The notes: generated from the letters alone by a model not told the origin. Numbered from the stretch's first letter, positions 46,070 to 58,787 are shown. The stretch: 64,000 nucleotides of DNA from Polaribacter cellanae (GCF_017569185.1 NZ_CP071869.1:1416001-1480000); one strand, 5' to 3'. Program-made: numbers and translations.

Positions 46070-46099
46070 AAAAAACCTCATAATTTCTTATGAGGCTCT
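46070..46099 (-). terminator. eno terminator
   Basis: CCTCATAA / TTATGAGG hairpin with T run on the minus strand, 22 bp after the eno stop. Confidence 0.82.
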
Positions 46100-46120
46100 T
46101 AATTTTATAAGTCTAAAAAA

Positions 46121-47419
<1,299 letters not shown>

Positions 47420-47530
47420 TTATTTAGTTATTTTTTACTTTGATGCTAAATTACAAAAAAGCTACTGATTCTATTGATTTTAAAGAGTTTCTTACGAAAA
47501 CGTTTTCAGTAAAAACATAACATTCTACAG

Positions 47531-48649
47531 TTAAGCAGGTACCTTGCTATGATTTTTAATCGTTTCCATAAATTGGTCAAATAAATATTCGGAATCATGT
47601 GGTCCTGGACTAGCTTCTGGGTGGTATTGCACAGAAAATACAGCTTTTTCTTTCATTCGAATACCAGCTACTGTATGATCGTTTAAGTGAACATGCGTAA
47701 TTTCTACATCTGCATTTGCTTCTGTTTCTTCTCTATTAATGGCAAAACCGTGGTTTTGTGAAGTAATTTCTCCTTTACCTGTCAATAAATTTTTCACAGG
47801 ATGATTAATTCCTCTGTGTCCATTATGCATTTTATACGTAGAAATACCATTTGCCAAAGCAATTACTTGATGTCCTAAACAAATTCCAAATAAAGGTAAA
47901 TTTCTTTTGATAATTTCTTTAGCCACCTCTTGTGCTTCTTTTAATGGTTCTGGATCTCCTGGTCCATTTGAAATAAAATATCCATCAGGATTAAATGAAG
48001 CCAAATCTTTAAAGGAAGAGTTATATGGATACACTTTTATGTAAGCGCCTCTTTTCGAAAGGTTTCTTAAAATGTTTTTCTTGATACCAATATCTAAAGC
48101 AGCTATTTTAATTTCAGCATTTTCATCTCCAACAAAATAGGGTTCTTTTGTAGATACTTTAGAAGCTAATTCTAAGCCTTTCATACTTGGTACTTCTGCT
48201 AACTGCTTTTTTAGAGCATCAATATTATTTACATCTGTAGAAATAATTGCATTCATTGCTCCATTATCTCTAATATATGCTACTAAAGCTCTTGTATCAA
48301 CGTCCGAAATACCTACTAAATTATGTGCTTCAAACCAATCTTTTAAATTTCCGTCTGAATCTACTCTAGAATGTGTAAAACTAAAATTTCTACAAATTAA
48401 TCCTGAAATTTTAATTCCGTTTGATTCTACTTCTTTATTATTTACACCATAATTTCCAATATGTGCATTTGCCATTACCATTATTTGTCCAAAATAAGAT
48501 GGATCTGTAAAAATTTCTTGGTAACCTGTCATTCCTGTGTTAAAGCAAATTTCTCCTGTAGCTGTTCCTTCTATACCTACAGATTTACCATAAAAAATAG
48601 TTCCGTCTGCCAATAAAACTAAGGCTTTCTTTCGTGTTTGATATTTCAT
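47531..48649 (-). CDS. carA: Carbamoyl-phosphate synthase small subunit
   Basis: 372 aa. An N-terminal CPSase domain (LADGTIFYGKSVG, TGMTGYQEIFTDPSY) is followed by a class I glutaminase with Cys in FGICLGHQVIALA and His/Glu in VQYHPEASPGPHD. It supplies ammonia to CarB for pyrimidine and arginine synthesis; carB is not in the window. It follows the rplQ terminator. Confidence 0.97.
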   Translation of the reverse strand: MKYQTRKKALVLLADGTIFYGKSVGIEGTATGEICFNTGMTGYQEIFTDPSYFGQIMVMANAHIGNYGVNNKEVESNGIKISGLICRNFSFTHSRVDSDGNLKDWFEAHNLVGISDVDTRALVAYIRDNGAMNAIISTDVNNIDALKKQLAEVPSMKGLELASKVSTKEPYFVGDENAEIKIAALDIGIKKNILRNLSKRGAYIKVYPYNSSFKDLASFNPDGYFISNGPGDPEPLKEAQEVAKEIIKRNLPLFGICLGHQVIALANGISTYKMHNGHRGINHPVKNLLTGKGEITSQNHGFAINREETEANADVEITHVHLNDHTVAGIRMKEKAVFSVQYHPEASPGPHDSEYLFDQFMETIKNHSKVPA

Positions 48650-48683
48650 AGATTGTTGTTGTGTTTGATGTTGTAAAAATATA

Positions 48684-48718
48684 AAAAAAGGGATAAACGT
48701 AAACGCTTATCCCTTTTA
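48684..48718 (-). terminator. Terminator of the ribosomal protein superoperon
   Basis: AAAGGGATAA / TTATCCCTTT hairpin with a T run on the minus strand, 28 bp after rplQ. Confidence 0.87.
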
Positions 48719-48745
48719 TATAGTTTAAAAAATTTTCATTTTTTT

Positions 48746-49213
48746 CTATTCTTCAGATTTTTCTTCTGTTCCTTCTACTTGTGGAGCAGTTGCTTTCTTG
48801 CTTCTTCCTCTACGAGTAGTTTTCTTAGCTTTTTTACCTTTAGGATTATAAATTTCGTTGTAATCAACAAACTCTATCATTGCCATAGGGGCATTATCTC
48901 CTTGACGATTTCCTAATTTAATAATACGCAAATAACCTCCTGGTCTATCACCAATTTTTACAGAAATTTCTTTAAATAATTCTGTAACTGCAAATTTATC
49001 GCGTAAATAACTAAAAACAATACGTCTGTTATGAGTTGTATCTGCTTTAGACTTCGTAATCAAAGGCTCTGCGAATAAACGCAATGCTTTTGCTTTTGCA
49101 ACTGTTGTGTTAATACGCTTGTGCTCTATTAAAGAACAAGTCATATTTGCTAACATCGCTTTTCTATGCGCTGTTTTTCTTCCTAAGTGGTTAAATTTCT
49201 TTCCGTGTCTCAT
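48746..49213 (-). CDS. rplQ: 50S ribosomal protein L17
   Basis: 155 aa. [20 protein letters not shown] is the L17 start. A charged C-terminal extension of about 35 residues ([14 protein letters not shown], then EGTEEKSEE) is longer than in E. coli, as is usual in Bacteroidota. It is the last gene of the superoperon. Confidence 0.98.
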   Translation of the reverse strand: MRHGKKFNHLGRKTAHRKAMLANMTCSLIEHKRINTTVAKAKALRLFAEPLITKSKADTTHNRRIVFSYLRDKFAVTELFKEISVKIGDRPGGYLRIIKLGNRQGDNAPMAMIEFVDYNEIYNPKGKKAKKTTRRGRSKKATAPQVEGTEEKSEE

Positions 49214-49273
49214 GAACGTTTGTTTTATACTTTCATCTTGCTCAACCCGCTTTGAGGAGCAAAATATGAAAGA

Positions 49274-50266
49274 TTAATCTCTATCTAATTTATATTTGCT
49301 TAAGTCCATACCAAAGTTTAAACCTTTAACAATAACTAATTCTTCTAGTTCTGTTAATGATTTTTTACCAAAGTTACGGAACTTCATTAAGTCGCTTTTG
49401 TTAAAAGAAACTAAATCTCCTAATGTATCTACTTCTGCAGCTTTTAAACAATTTAAAGCTCTTACAGATAAATCCATATCGATTAATCTAGTTTTTAATA
49501 ACTGACGCATGTGTAATGATTCTTCATCATACGTTTCTGTTTGCGCAATTTCATCTGCCTCTAAAGTGATACGCTCATCTGAGAATAACATAAAGTGGTG
49601 GATTAATATTTTTGCAGCTTCAGTTAATGCATCTTTTGGATTGATTGATCCATCAGTATCGATATCGAAAACTAATTTTTCGTAATCCGTTTTTTGCTCT
49701 ACACGAAAGTTTTCAATTGAATACTTTACGTTTTTTATTGGCGTATAAATAGAATCTGTAAAGATAGTTCCAATTGGAGCAGTTGCTTTTTTATTTTCCT
49801 CTGCAGGAACAAATCCTCTACCTTTTTCTATTGTAATTTCTGCATTTAATTTTACAGATTTATCCATGTTACAGATCACTAAATCTGGGTTTAAAACCTG
49901 AAAACCTGAAATAAATTTTTGTAAATCACCTGCAGTAAACTGCTCTTGCCCAGATACAGATACAGATACAGTTTCTCTATCAGTATCATCTATTTGTTTC
50001 TTAAAACGAACTTGTTTTAAGTTTAAGATAATTTCTGTTACATCTTCTACAACTCCAGGAACTGTAGAGAACTCATGTTCTACACCATCTACTCTTAAAG
50101 ATGTAATTGCAAAACCTTCTAAAGATGATAAAAGCACTCTTCTTAAAGCGTTACCTACTGTTAAACCAAAACCTGGTTCTAAAGGTCTAAATTCGAATCT
50201 ACCAGAAAAATCTGTAGATTCAATCATTATTACTTTATCTGGTTTCTGAAAATTTAAAATTGCCAT
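49274..50266 (-). CDS. rpoA: DNA-directed RNA polymerase alpha subunit
   Basis: 330 aa. The N-terminal assembly domain ([20 protein letters not shown]) and C-terminal DNA-contact domain ([24 protein letters not shown] helix-hairpin region, with [15 protein letters not shown]) are both complete. It sits between rpsD and rplQ, the standard alpha operon order. Confidence 0.98.
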   Translation of the reverse strand: MAILNFQKPDKVIMIESTDFSGRFEFRPLEPGFGLTVGNALRRVLLSSLEGFAITSLRVDGVEHEFSTVPGVVEDVTEIILNLKQVRFKKQIDDTDRETVSVSVSGQEQFTAGDLQKFISGFQVLNPDLVICNMDKSVKLNAEITIEKGRGFVPAEENKKATAPIGTIFTDSIYTPIKNVKYSIENFRVEQKTDYEKLVFDIDTDGSINPKDALTEAAKILIHHFMLFSDERITLEADEIAQTETYDEESLHMRQLLKTRLIDMDLSVRALNCLKAAEVDTLGDLVSFNKSDLMKFRNFGKKSLTELEELVIVKGLNFGMDLSKYKLDRD

Positions 50267-50358
50267 ATTTCTTCGTTTTAATTGTTATTTAGTTGCGCGA
50301 TTTATAAGTTTGAAGAAGTCTAATAAATCCTTTGGCCAAATACCAATATGATTATTTA

Positions 50359-50964
50359 TTATTTAGAATATAATTCTACGATAAACTGTTCGTTAATTTT
50401 TTCTGGAATTTGTAATCTTTCTGGTACTTTTACAAAAGTTCCTGTTTTAGTGTCGTTATTCCAAGTTAACCATTCAAACACATTATTATTAGAAGCTAAA
50501 GCATCTTCAATTGCTACTAACGACTTAGATTTTTCTCTTACAGAAACAACATCTCCTTCTTTTAATCTAAATGATGGAATGTTTACCAACTCTCCATTTA
50601 CTGTAATATGTCTGTGAGAAACTAACTGACGTGCTCCACTTCTAGATTTAGAAATTCCCATTCTATAAACTACATTGTCCAAACGAGATTCACATAATTG
50701 TAACAAGATTTCACCTGTAATTCCAGATGAAGACTGTGCATCTTTAAATAAATTTCTGAATTGACGCTCTAAAATACCATAGGTATATTTCGCTTTTTGC
50801 TTCTCCATTAATTGAGTTGCATATTCAGATTTTTTTCCTCTTCTTCTTGCATTTCCATGCTGTCCTGGAGGATAGTTTCTTTTTTCGAAGTTCTTGTCTT
50901 CTCCAAAAATTGCTTCGCCAAATTTACGAGCAATTTTAGTTTTTGGTCCTGTATATCTTGCCAT
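50359..50964 (-). CDS. rpsD: 30S ribosomal protein S4
   Basis: 201 aa. [20 protein letters not shown] starts it and the S4 domain holds [21 protein letters not shown]4 is the alpha-operon translational repressor in other bacteria, which matters for the hairpin-bearing gap just upstream. Confidence 0.98.
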   Translation of the reverse strand: MARYTGPKTKIARKFGEAIFGEDKNFEKRNYPPGQHGNARRRGKKSEYATQLMEKQKAKYTYGILERQFRNLFKDAQSSSGITGEILLQLCESRLDNVVYRMGISKSRSGARQLVSHRHITVNGELVNIPSFRLKEGDVVSVREKSKSLVAIEDALASNNNVFEWLTWNNDTKTGTFVKVPERLQIPEKINEQFIVELYSK

Positions 50965-51056
50965 TTCGTTGTTGTTATAAATAGGGATTATGAATTAAGG
51001 CTTACTCCTTCGATAATCTGATTCCTATTAAATTAAAATTTAATGTTAAATGTATA

Positions 51057-51095
51057 TATTAGAAATTAAAAGTTGTTAAGTTTTAACTTCTAATC
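51057..51095. promoter_or_regulatory. Hairpin in the rpsK-rpsD gap
   Basis: TTAGAAATTAAAA (51059-51071) pairs with TTTTAACTTCTAA (51081-51093), 12 of 13 bp. The 151-bp gap is long for this operon and holds no ORF. It is a candidate RNA control element for rpsD-rpoA-rplQ. Confidence 0.5.
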
Positions 51096-51115
51096 TTAAA
51101 CTTCGTATATTGAAT

Positions 51116-51499
51116 TTATACTCTTCTTCTTTTAGGTGGACGACATCCATTATGAGGAATTGGTGTAACATCGATAATTTCAGTTACTTCAATACCTGCA
51201 TTGTGGATAGATCTAATAGCAGATTCTCTACCATTACCAGGTCCTTTTACATAAACTTTTACTTTACGTAAACCAGCTTCCTTTGCTACGTTTGCACAAT
51301 CTTCTGCTGCTAATTGAGCTGCATATGGAGTATTCTTTTTAGAACCTCTAAAACCCATTTTACCTGCAGATGACCAAGAAATAACGTCACCTTTTTTATT
51401 TGTTAAAGAAATAATAATATTGTTGAAAGATGCAGTTACGTGAGCCTCTCCAACAGCTTCAATTATTACTTTACGTTTTTTTGCGCTTGCTTTTGCCAT
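51116..51499 (-). CDS. rpsK: 30S ribosomal protein S11
   Basis: 127 aa. [37 protein letters not shown] and [13 protein letters not shown] are diagnostic of S11. It belongs to the alpha operon. Confidence 0.98.
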   Translation of the reverse strand: MAKASAKKRKVIIEAVGEAHVTASFNNIIISLTNKKGDVISWSSAGKMGFRGSKKNTPYAAQLAAEDCANVAKEAGLRKVKVYVKGPGNGRESAIRSIHNAGIEVTEIIDVTPIPHNGCRPPKRRRV

Positions 51500-51579
51500 A
51501 ATTATTTAAGTTTTAGTAATTTAGTTTTCTAATATTTAGCTTTTTGCTAATGTTTAGATCTTTATTACTTTATCTAACT

Positions 51580-51945
51580 TTATTTTTTCTTGTTAGCTAC
51601 AGTTTTTCTCTTACCTTTTCTAGTACGCGAGTTGTTTTTAGTTCTTTGCCCTCTTAAAGGAAGCCCCAATCTATGACGAATTCCTCTCTGACAACCAATA
51701 TCCATCAAACGTTTGATGTTAATTTGTACTTCAGAACGTAATTCTCCTTCAATGGTGAAAGATCCAACTTGTTCTCTAATTGCAGCGATTTGATCATCCG
51801 TCCAATCTTGAACTTTAATACTTTCGTCTACTTTTGCGTCTGCTAAAATTGCTTTTGCTCTACTGTTTCCTATACCAAAGATGTAAGTTAAAGCAATAAC
51901 TCCTCTTTTATTCTTTGGAATATCAATACCTGCTATTCTTGCCAT
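51580..51945 (-). CDS. rpsM: 30S ribosomal protein S13
   Basis: 121 aa. [20 protein letters not shown] and [20 protein letters not shown] define S13. Its ATG shares one base with the rpmJ stop (TAATG), so the two are coupled. Confidence 0.98.
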   Translation of the reverse strand: MARIAGIDIPKNKRGVIALTYIFGIGNSRAKAILADAKVDESIKVQDWTDDQIAAIREQVGSFTIEGELRSEVQINIKRLMDIGCQRGIRHRLGLPLRGQRTKNNSRTRKGKRKTVANKKK

Positions 51946-52061
51946 TACCCTTGTCTTTGTTTAAATCTAGGATTTTGTTTATTAATTACATATAATCTAC
52001 CCTTTCTGCGCACTATTTTGCAGTCGGCACTTCTTTTTTTAACTGATGCTCTTACTTTCAT
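51945..52061 (-). CDS. rpmJ: 50S ribosomal protein L36, zinc-free form
   Basis: 38 aa, starting [20 protein letters not shown] and ending NPRFKQRQG. The zinc-type L36 has CxxC and more ligands; here only one Cys (SADCK) remains, so it is the C-minus form. Its short length is normal. It is placed between infA and rpsM as usual. Confidence 0.96.
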   Translation of the reverse strand: MKVRASVKKRSADCKIVRRKGRLYVINKQNPRFKQRQG

Positions 52062-52117
52062 CGTTTCTAATTTTATAAAGATTAAATAAATTATTTAATC
52101 TTTTAATTATTTATTTT

Positions 52118-52333
52118 TTAATACCTATAGGTAATTCTTGCTTTTGTTAAATCGTACGGACTCATTTCTAATTTCACCTTATCTCCTGGTAAAAGTTTAA
52201 TATAATGCATACGCATTTTACCAGATATGTGTGCCGTTACAATATGTCCGTTTTCTAATTCTACACGAAACATAGCATTAGACAATGCTTCTGTTATAGT
52301 TCCGTCTTGTTGAATTGCTGATTGCTTAGCCAT
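52118..52333 (-). CDS. infA: Translation initiation factor IF-1
   Basis: 71 aa with an OB fold: [56 protein letters not shown]. It starts 1 bp after secY ends. Confidence 0.98.
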   Translation of the reverse strand: MAKQSAIQQDGTITEALSNAMFRVELENGHIVTAHISGKMRMHYIKLLPGDKVKLEMSPYDLTKARITYRY

Positions 52334-52334
52334 A

Positions 52335-53657
52335 CTATTTAGATTTTCTATTGCTATTTCCCGGTTTCATTAAACCATCGTAATGACGATTTAATAAATA
52401 CGAGTTAATTTGTTGCATCGTGTCAATTGCAACACCTACCATAATTATTAATGATGTACCTCCAAAAAACATTGCCCAACTTTGTTGCACACCAAACTGA
52501 ACTACTATTGCTGGTAATATTGCTAACGCTGCCAAAAACAACGATCCTGGGAACGTAATTCTAGATAAAACGCTATCCAACTTTTCTGCGGTGTCTTTTC
52601 CTGGTCTAATTCCTGGTATAAAACCACCACTTCTTTTTAAGTCTTCAGCCATTTTATTTGTAGGAATAGTAATTGCTGTATAGAAAAAACTAAAAATAAC
52701 AATTAATAATGCAAATATTACATTATACCATAAACCATAATTATCTTGTAAGCTAGAAATTGCTGGAAATTTTTGAGCTAAAGCAACTGGTAAAAACATA
52801 ATTGCTTGTGCAAAGATAATAGGCATAACTCCTGCTGCATTTAATTTCAAAGGAATATAATCTCTTGATCCTGCAACATTTTGTATGTTTCCTGCAACTG
52901 TTCTTCTGGCATATTGCACTGCAATTTTTCGAACAGCAGTAACTAACAGCACGGTTAATAAAATTACTACAAACCAAATGATAATTTCAATAAGTATCAT
53001 CATAATTCCTCCTGCACCAGCATTTGTTGTTTTTGAAACAAATTCTTGTAAAAATGCCGCTGGAAATCTAGCAATTATACCAACAGTAATTAATAATGAA
53101 ATACCATTACCAACCCCTTTATCTGTAATACGCTCACCTAACCACATAGCAAAAATTGTTCCTGCAGTTAAAATGATAATAGATGATACCCAAAAAGTAG
53201 CACCACTTACTAAAAAAGCCTCTGGGCCTAAACCAAATTGGGTTTTAATAGCTGTAATATACGTTGGTGCTTGTACTAACGTAATACCAATGGTTAACCA
53301 TCTTGTAATTTGTGTAATTTTCTTACGTCCACTTTCTCCATCTTTCTGTAATTTTTGTAGATATGGAACCGCAATTCCCATTAACTGAACTACAATTGAT
53401 GCAGAAATATAAGGCATAATACCCAAAGCCATTACTGATGCTCTTGCAAACGCTCCTCCTGTAAATGCGTTTAAAAGAGTTAAAAGACCACCTCCAGATG
53501 CACTTTCTTTTAATGCCTCTAATTGTAATGGGTCTATTCCAGGTAATGGAACAGCTGCCATAAAACGATATACAGCAATTAAACCGATTGTAAGAAGAAT
53601 TTTGTTTTTTAATTCTTCAATCTTAAAAATATCTTTTAGCGTATTAATAAAATTCAT
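52335..53657 (-). CDS. secY: Protein translocase subunit SecY
   Basis: 440 aa with ten transmembrane helices. [33 protein letters not shown] and [18 protein letters not shown] are the SecY motifs. It is the channel of the Sec translocon, encoded between rplO and infA as in most bacteria. Confidence 0.98.
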   Translation of the reverse strand: MNFINTLKDIFKIEELKNKILLTIGLIAVYRFMAAVPLPGIDPLQLEALKESASGGGLLTLLNAFTGGAFARASVMALGIMPYISASIVVQLMGIAVPYLQKLQKDGESGRKKITQITRWLTIGITLVQAPTYITAIKTQFGLGPEAFLVSGATFWVSSIIILTAGTIFAMWLGERITDKGVGNGISLLITVGIIARFPAAFLQEFVSKTTNAGAGGIMMILIEIIIWFVVILLTVLLVTAVRKIAVQYARRTVAGNIQNVAGSRDYIPLKLNAAGVMPIIFAQAIMFLPVALAQKFPAISSLQDNYGLWYNVIFALLIVIFSFFYTAITIPTNKMAEDLKRSGGFIPGIRPGKDTAEKLDSVLSRITFPGSLFLAALAILPAIVVQFGVQQSWAMFFGGTSLIIMVGVAIDTMQQINSYLLNRHYDGLMKPGNSNRKSK

Positions 53658-53668
53658 ATTTATGTTTC

Positions 53669-54118
53669 TTATAAAGTAGCTGCTTCTCCTCCAGCAGCCT
53701 CAATAGCCGCTTTTGCAGTTGCAGTAAACTTATGTACAGTGATGTTTAATTTAGCTTTTAACTCTCCATTACCTAATATTTTAACTAGGTCGTTTTTTCT
53801 TGCCAATCTATTGGCAATTAAAATATCTAAATTAACTGTATCTGTTATCTTTCCGCTATCTACTAAAGATTGTAACTTGTCTAAATTGATTCCTTGATAT
53901 TCTTTACGATTAATATTCGTAAAACCAAATTTAGGCACACGTCTTTGAAGCGGCATTTGCCCTCCTTCAAAACCAATCTTCTTAGAATAACCAGAACGGG
54001 ATTTCTGTCCATTGTGTCCTCTTGTAGCGGTACCACCTTTTCCAGATCCTTCACCTCTTGCAATTCTTTTTCCTTTTTTAATGGAACCTTCTGCCGGTGT
54101 TAAATTATGTAAACTCAT
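53669..54118 (-). CDS. rplO: 50S ribosomal protein L15
   Basis: 149 aa. A Gly/Lys-rich N-terminus (RGEGSGKGGTATRGHNGQKS) and GFEGGQMPLQRRVPKFGF mark L15. Confidence 0.98.
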   Translation of the reverse strand: MSLHNLTPAEGSIKKGKRIARGEGSGKGGTATRGHNGQKSRSGYSKKIGFEGGQMPLQRRVPKFGFTNINRKEYQGINLDKLQSLVDSGKITDTVNLDILIANRLARKNDLVKILGNGELKAKLNITVHKFTATAKAAIEAAGGEAATL

Positions 54119-54132
54119 CTTTTATAAATGTC

Positions 54133-54315
54133 TTATTTAATTTCTTCGTAAGAAACTAAGTGTTTAACTGTATTTACCATACCAATAATTGTAGGAGTTG
54201 CCTCATGTTCTACAGTTTGGTTCATTCTACGTAAACCTAATGCCTCCAAAGTTCTTTTTTGATTCTGAAGACGCCCGATTTGACTTTTTACTTGTGTAAC
54301 TTTAATTTTTGCCAT
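54133..54315 (-). CDS. rpmD: 50S ribosomal protein L30
   Basis: 60 aa, starting [20 protein letters not shown], with [17 protein letters not shown]. Normal length, between rpsE and rplO. Confidence 0.97.
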   Translation of the reverse strand: MAKIKVTQVKSQIGRLQNQKRTLEALGLRRMNQTVEHEATPTIIGMVNTVKHLVSYEEIK

Positions 54316-54326
54316 CGTTCTTAGAT

Positions 54327-54848
54327 TTATCCGTTAAATACTTTTTCTAAAGATATACCTCTTTGCTTAGCAATTTCAGATGCACTACGTAATTGTAATA
54401 ATGCATTAAAAGTTGCTTTTACAGCATTGTGAGGATTAGAAGACCCTTGAGATTTTGATAGTACATCATGTACCCCAACAGATTCTAATACTGCACGTAC
54501 AGCTCCACCAGCAATAACTCCTGTACCAGCAGAAGCAGGTTTAATGAATACTTTCGCACCACCAAATTTTCCTTTTTGCTCATGAGGTAATGTACCCTCT
54601 AAAATTGGTATTCTTACTAAATTTTTCTTTGCATCTTCAACTGCTTTTGCAATTGCTGAAGAAACATCTTTAGATTTTCCTAATCCGTGTCCAACAACTC
54701 CATTACCATCTCCAACTACTACAATTGCAGAGAAACCGAATGCTCTACCACCTTTCGTTACTTTGGTAACACGTTGTACACCTACTAATCTATCTACAAG
54801 CTCTAACCCACTTGGTTTAACTCTTTCTACGTTTTTATAACCTTGCAT
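54327..54848 (-). CDS. rpsE: 30S ribosomal protein S5
   Basis: 173 aa. [20 protein letters not shown] and [20 protein letters not shown] are the S5 motifs. Confidence 0.98.
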   Translation of the reverse strand: MQGYKNVERVKPSGLELVDRLVGVQRVTKVTKGGRAFGFSAIVVVGDGNGVVGHGLGKSKDVSSAIAKAVEDAKKNLVRIPILEGTLPHEQKGKFGGAKVFIKPASAGTGVIAGGAVRAVLESVGVHDVLSKSQGSSNPHNAVKATFNALLQLRSASEIAKQRGISLEKVFNG

Positions 54849-54854
54849 AATTTC

Positions 54855-55205
54855 TTAAAATTTTAAACCAGCTTCTCTTGCAGCTTCTGCTAATACTTTA
54901 ACTCTACCATGGTATAAATAACCATTTCTATCGAAAGCAACTGTTTCTAAACCTGCCTTATTTGCCTTTTCTGCGATTGCTTTACCTACTGCAGTAGCAG
55001 CTTCAATTTTAGAACTTGCTTTTATATCTTTATCTCGAGATGAAACTGAAGCTAAAGTAACTCCATTTATATCGTCTACTAGTTGCGCGTAAATTTCTTT
55101 GTTACTTCTATAAACCGATAATCTTGGTTTTGTAGGTGTACCAGAAACAATTTTTCTAATTCTACGCTTTATTCTAGCTCTTCTTTGTAGCTTTGATAAT
55201 GCCAT
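54855..55205 (-). CDS. rplR: 50S ribosomal protein L18
   Basis: 116 aa. [20 protein letters not shown], then [15 protein letters not shown] and the C-terminus [17 protein letters not shown] ending identify L18, a 5S rRNA binder. Confidence 0.98.
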   Translation of the reverse strand: MALSKLQRRARIKRRIRKIVSGTPTKPRLSVYRSNKEIYAQLVDDINGVTLASVSSRDKDIKASSKIEAATAVGKAIAEKANKAGLETVAFDRNGYLYHGRVKVLAEAAREAGLKF

Positions 55206-55216
55206 ATTGCTATATA

Positions 55217-55762
55217 TTATGCAGATTTACCTGCTTTTCTTCTTAATAATTCACCAACAAACTTCACACCTTTTCCTTTGTAAGGTTCTGGAGCTCTAAA
55301 AGAACGAATCTTTGCAGCTACTTGACCAACCAATTGCTTGTCAAATGAAGTTAATTTAATGATTGGGTTTTTCCCTTTCTCTGATACCGTTTCTACTTTA
55401 ACTTCTGGAGCCAATTCTAAAACAATATTATGAGAGAAACCTAAAGCTAAATCTAATTTTTGTCCTTGGTTTGAAGCTCTATAACCTACACCTACCAATT
55501 CTAATTCTTTAGTCCAGCCTTTACTTACTCCTTCAATCATGTTACTGATTAAAGCTCTCATTAAACCATGTTGTGCTTTATGGTCTTTGCTTTCCGATGC
55601 TCTATCTAAAGTGATAATACCATCTTCAATTTTAATTGATATACCGTCTGAAATAGTTTGAGTTAACTCACCTAATTTTCCTTTTACGATTACAACATTG
55701 TCTTTTACATTAACATCTACACCTTGGGAAATGCTAACGGGATTTTTTCCTATTCTACTCAT
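55217..55762 (-). CDS. rplF: 50S ribosomal protein L6
   Basis: 181 aa. [20 protein letters not shown] and the C-terminal [20 protein letters not shown] are typical. It lies 10 bp after rpsH. Confidence 0.98.
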   Translation of the reverse strand: MSRIGKNPVSISQGVDVNVKDNVVIVKGKLGELTQTISDGISIKIEDGIITLDRASESKDHKAQHGLMRALISNMIEGVSKGWTKELELVGVGYRASNQGQKLDLALGFSHNIVLELAPEVKVETVSEKGKNPIIKLTSFDKQLVGQVAAKIRSFRAPEPYKGKGVKFVGELLRRKAGKSA

Positions 55763-55772
55763 TTCTTAAGAT

Positions 55773-56171
55773 TTAATAAACGTAACATAAAACTTCTCCT
55801 CCAACATTCTCTAGACGTGCTTTTTTGTTTGTCATAACACCTTTTGATGTTGAAACAATAGCAATTCCAAGTCCGTTTAACACTCTAGGCATCTCTGTAG
55901 AGCCAACGTATTTACGTAAACCTGGTGTACTAATTCGTTGAATTTTTCTAATTACTGACTCTTTTGTGTCTTTGTCGTACTTTAAAGCGATTTTAATTGT
56001 TCCCTGAACTTTATCGTCATTGAACTGATAGCTTAAAATATACCCTTGATCAAACAAAATTTTAGTCATTTCCTTCTTCAAATTTGAAGCTGGAATTTCC
56101 ACTACTCTGTGTCCTGCTGCGATAGCATTTCTTACTCTTGTAAGAAAATCCGCGATTGGATCTGTATACAT
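55773..56171 (-). CDS. rpsH: 30S ribosomal protein S8
   Basis: 132 aa. [20 protein letters not shown] and [20 protein letters not shown] define S8. In E. coli S8 represses its own operon by binding mRNA. Here a structured 163-bp gap with a consensus -7 box lies directly upstream, unlike every other junction of this operon. Confidence 0.98.
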   Translation of the reverse strand: MYTDPIADFLTRVRNAIAAGHRVVEIPASNLKKEMTKILFDQGYILSYQFNDDKVQGTIKIALKYDKDTKESVIRKIQRISTPGLRKYVGSTEMPRVLNGLGIAIVSTSKGVMTNKKARLENVGGEVLCYVY

Positions 56172-56295
56172 ATTTATTTAAATTGCGATTCCGGTTTTCG
56201 AAAGTCTCTATTGTACCTACAGATTTCTCTGTGAAATTCGAACCTATAATCAGTTAACATTCTAATACTCAAAAAAAATAGAGCGTGCAAAGATA
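56172..56295 (-). promoter_or_regulatory. Internal promoter and structured leader before rpsH
   Basis: TATCTTTG on the minus strand at 56295-56288 gives a start near 56283 and a leader of about 112 nt. The leader folds: an outer stem of GGTTCGAA against TTCGAAAACC and an inner ACAGA-GAAA-TCTGT hairpin. It is a candidate S8 or other r-protein control site. Confidence 0.6.
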
Positions 56296-56334
56296 CACAT
56301 TCTATTTTTATTTTTAAGTTTTATTTCTAATTTC

Positions 56335-56604
56335 CTACCAACTTGCTTTTCTTACACCTGGTATTAACCCTTGATTTGCCATTTCACGAAAAGTTACACG
56401 AGACAAACCAAACTGACGCATATATCCTTTTGGACGACCCGTTAATTTACATCTGTTATGTAATCTAATTGGTGATGCATTTCTTGGTAATTTTTGTAAT
56501 GCTTCATAATCTCCAGCTTCTTTTAAAGCTTTTCTTTTTTCAGCATACTTTGCAACAGTACGTTCTCTTTTACGCTCACGCGCTTTCATTGATTCTTTAG
56601 CCAT
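56335..56604 (-). CDS. rpsN: 30S ribosomal protein S14, zinc-free form
   Basis: 89 aa. The long form with [20 protein letters not shown] and [18 protein letters not shown]. It lacks the CxxC pairs of the short zinc form. Confidence 0.98.
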   Translation of the reverse strand: MAKESMKARERKRERTVAKYAEKRKALKEAGDYEALQKLPRNASPIRLHNRCKLTGRPKGYMRQFGLSRVTFREMANQGLIPGVRKASW

Positions 56605-56607
56605 TTC

Positions 56608-57159
56608 TTAATTTTTTTTGAATGGTAAACCTAATTCTCCTAATAATGATTTTGCTTCCTTATCAGTATCTGCAGATGTTACAAATGTAATATCCATTCC
56701 ATTGATTTTTTTCACTTGATCAATATTTATTTCTGGGAAGATAATTTGTTCTGTAATACCTAAATTGTAATTACCTCTTCCATCAAAACCATTAGCTTTT
56801 ATACCGTTAAAATCTCTTACACGAGGTAAAGAAGCTGTAACCAACCTATCTAAAAATTCATACATCTTATCACCTCTTAACGTAACTTTTACACCTATTG
56901 GCATTCCTTTACGTAATTTAAATGATGCAACATCTTTTTTAGACATTGTAGAAACTGCTTTTTGACCAGTAATTTTAGTCAACTCTTCTACAGCATAATC
57001 TATTAATTTCTTATCTGCAATTGCAGCACCAACACCTTTAGAAACAACTATTTTTTCTAATTTAGGTACTTGCATTACATTTTTATAACTGAATTCTTCC
57101 GTAAGAGCAGTAATTACTCTTTCTTTATATTCTTCTTTTAATCTTGGTACGTAACTCAT
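56608..57159 (-). CDS. rplE: 50S ribosomal protein L5
   Basis: 183 aa. [40 protein letters not shown] and [20 protein letters not shown] identify L5, which binds 5S rRNA. Confidence 0.98.
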   Translation of the reverse strand: MSYVPRLKEEYKERVITALTEEFSYKNVMQVPKLEKIVVSKGVGAAIADKKLIDYAVEELTKITGQKAVSTMSKKDVASFKLRKGMPIGVKVTLRGDKMYEFLDRLVTASLPRVRDFNGIKANGFDGRGNYNLGITEQIIFPEINIDQVKKINGMDITFVTSADTDKEAKSLLGELGLPFKKN

Positions 57160-57167
57160 GATTATTA

Positions 57168-57470
57168 TTATTTTTTAGTTTTTTTAGAGATTCTAATCTT
57201 TGTATCTCCATCAACTTTATAACCTACTCTTACAGCTGCACCATCTTCTACCAACATTACGTTAGAAATATGAAGTGAAGCTTCTTTCTTTACAATACCA
57301 CCTTGAGGACTTTGAGCACTTGGCTTGGTGTGCTTAGAAACTAAGTTTACACCTTCTACTAATACTCTGTCTTTATCTTTGATAATTTGTAAAACCTTTC
57401 CTTCAGATCCTTTATGATCTCCTGCAATTACTTTTACAGTATCTCCTGATTTTATTTTAAACTTCTTCAT
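57168..57470 (-). CDS. rplX: 50S ribosomal protein L24
   Basis: 100 aa. A KOW motif ([20 protein letters not shown]) at the start, then [20 protein letters not shown]. An assembly initiator of the large subunit. Confidence 0.98.
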   Translation of the reverse strand: MKKFKIKSGDTVKVIAGDHKGSEGKVLQIIKDKDRVLVEGVNLVSKHTKPSAQSPQGGIVKKEASLHISNVMLVEDGAAVRVGYKVDGDTKIRISKKTKK

Positions 57471-57481
57471 TTTATGAGTTT

Positions 57482-57850
57482 TTAAAGCACTTCAGGTGCT
57501 AATGATACTATTTTCATGAATTGCTTCTCACGAAGTTCACGAGCTACAGGACCAAATACACGTGTTCCTCTCATTTCCTCTGTAGGGTTTAAAAGTACAC
57601 AAGCATTATCATCAAATCTGATATATGACCCGTCTTTACGTCTTACTTCCTTCTTCGTTCTTACAACAACTGCTCTAGATACTTGACCTTTTTTTACAGT
57701 TCCGTTAGGAGTTGCAGATTTAACTGATACCACAATTTTGTCTCCAATACTTGCGTAACGTTTTCTTGTTCCTCCTAAAACTCTAATTACTAAAACTTCT
57801 TTTGCTCCAGTATTATCTGCGACTTTTAATCTTGACTCTGTCTGTAACAT
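57482..57850 (-). CDS. rplN: 50S ribosomal protein L14
   Basis: 122 aa. [20 protein letters not shown] and [20 protein letters not shown] are the L14 ends. Confidence 0.99.
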   Translation of the reverse strand: MLQTESRLKVADNTGAKEVLVIRVLGGTRKRYASIGDKIVVSVKSATPNGTVKKGQVSRAVVVRTKKEVRRKDGSYIRFDDNACVLLNPTEEMRGTRVFGPVARELREKQFMKIVSLAPEVL

Positions 57851-57851
57851 A

Positions 57852-58109
57852 TTATTTAGCTCTTTCTAGGATTTCTACTAATCTCCAACGTTTAGATTTA
57901 CTCATAGGTCTTGTTTCCATGATTCTAACAGTATCTCCTTCGTTGCAATCATTCTTTTCGTCGTGTGCAACGTACTTCTTAGTCTTTAATACGAACTTTC
58001 CGTACATTGGGTGCTTAACTCTTTTAGTTTCTGCAACAACGATAGATTTCTCCATTTTGTTACTAGATACAACACCAATTCTTTCTTTTCTAAGATTTCT
58101 TTTTTCCAT
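57852..58109 (-). CDS. rpsQ: 30S ribosomal protein S17
   Basis: 85 aa. [20 protein letters not shown] and [20 protein letters not shown] define S17. Confidence 0.98.
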   Translation of the reverse strand: MEKRNLRKERIGVVSSNKMEKSIVVAETKRVKHPMYGKFVLKTKKYVAHDEKNDCNEGDTVRIMETRPMSKSKRWRLVEILERAK

Positions 58110-58129
58110 CTTTAAAATTGACTATAGAA

Positions 58130-58321
58130 TTATTGTAATTCTCTATTTGTTAATTCTGTTGCAATTCTTGCTACAGTTCTTCTTAAGCTTCTTAACTGCA
58201 ATGGGTTTTCCATTGGAGTTATGGCATGTGCCATCTTAAGATCGGTATAATTCTTTTGCAACGCTCCAAACTTCTCATTAAGATCAGCTGTAGATAATTC
58301 TTTTATTTCTGATTGTTTCAT
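58130..58321 (-). CDS. rpmC: 50S ribosomal protein L29
   Basis: 63 aa, helical: MKQSEIKELSTADLNEKFGA, then PLQLRSLRRTVARIATEL. Normal length. Confidence 0.97.
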   Translation of the reverse strand: MKQSEIKELSTADLNEKFGALQKNYTDLKMAHAITPMENPLQLRSLRRTVARIATELTNRELQ

Positions 58322-58333
58322 TTTTTTTTAGAA

Positions 58334-58765
58334 TTAAGCGTTAATATCAAAGTCTCTTGCGATTACAAACTTCGTTTTTACTGGAAGTTTTTGAGCCGCT
58401 AAACGTAAAGCTTCTTTTGCAACATTCATTGGTACTCCACCAACTTCGAACAAAATTCTACCTGGTTTAATAACTGCAACGAAATGATCTGGTGCTCCTT
58501 TACCCTTACCCATACGCACCTCTAAAGGCTTCTTTGTGATAGGCTTGTCTGGAAAAACTTTAATCCATAACTGACCTTCTCTTTTCATATGACGAGTAGC
58601 CGCGATACGAGCTGCTTCTATTTGACGAGAGGTTAACAAGTTCTGGTCTAAAGATTTGATACCAAACATTCCATTAGAAAGTTGATTTCCTCTACCAGAA
58701 ATACCTGTCATATTTCCTTTCGCCTTCTGTACCTTACGGTATTTTACTCTTTTTGGCTGTAACAT
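58334..58765 (-). CDS. rplP: 50S ribosomal protein L16
   Basis: 143 aa. [40 protein letters not shown] and the Arg-rich [18 protein letters not shown] are characteristic. Confidence 0.98.
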   Translation of the reverse strand: MLQPKRVKYRKVQKAKGNMTGISGRGNQLSNGMFGIKSLDQNLLTSRQIEAARIAATRHMKREGQLWIKVFPDKPITKKPLEVRMGKGKGAPDHFVAVIKPGRILFEVGGVPMNVAKEALRLAAQKLPVKTKFVIARDFDINA

Positions 58766-58787
58766 TTTTAATTTCTAATTTTAAAAA

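Noticed and set aside
52885..53388. 167-aa plus-strand ORF inside secY
   Set aside because: Antisense shadow of a full-length SecY.
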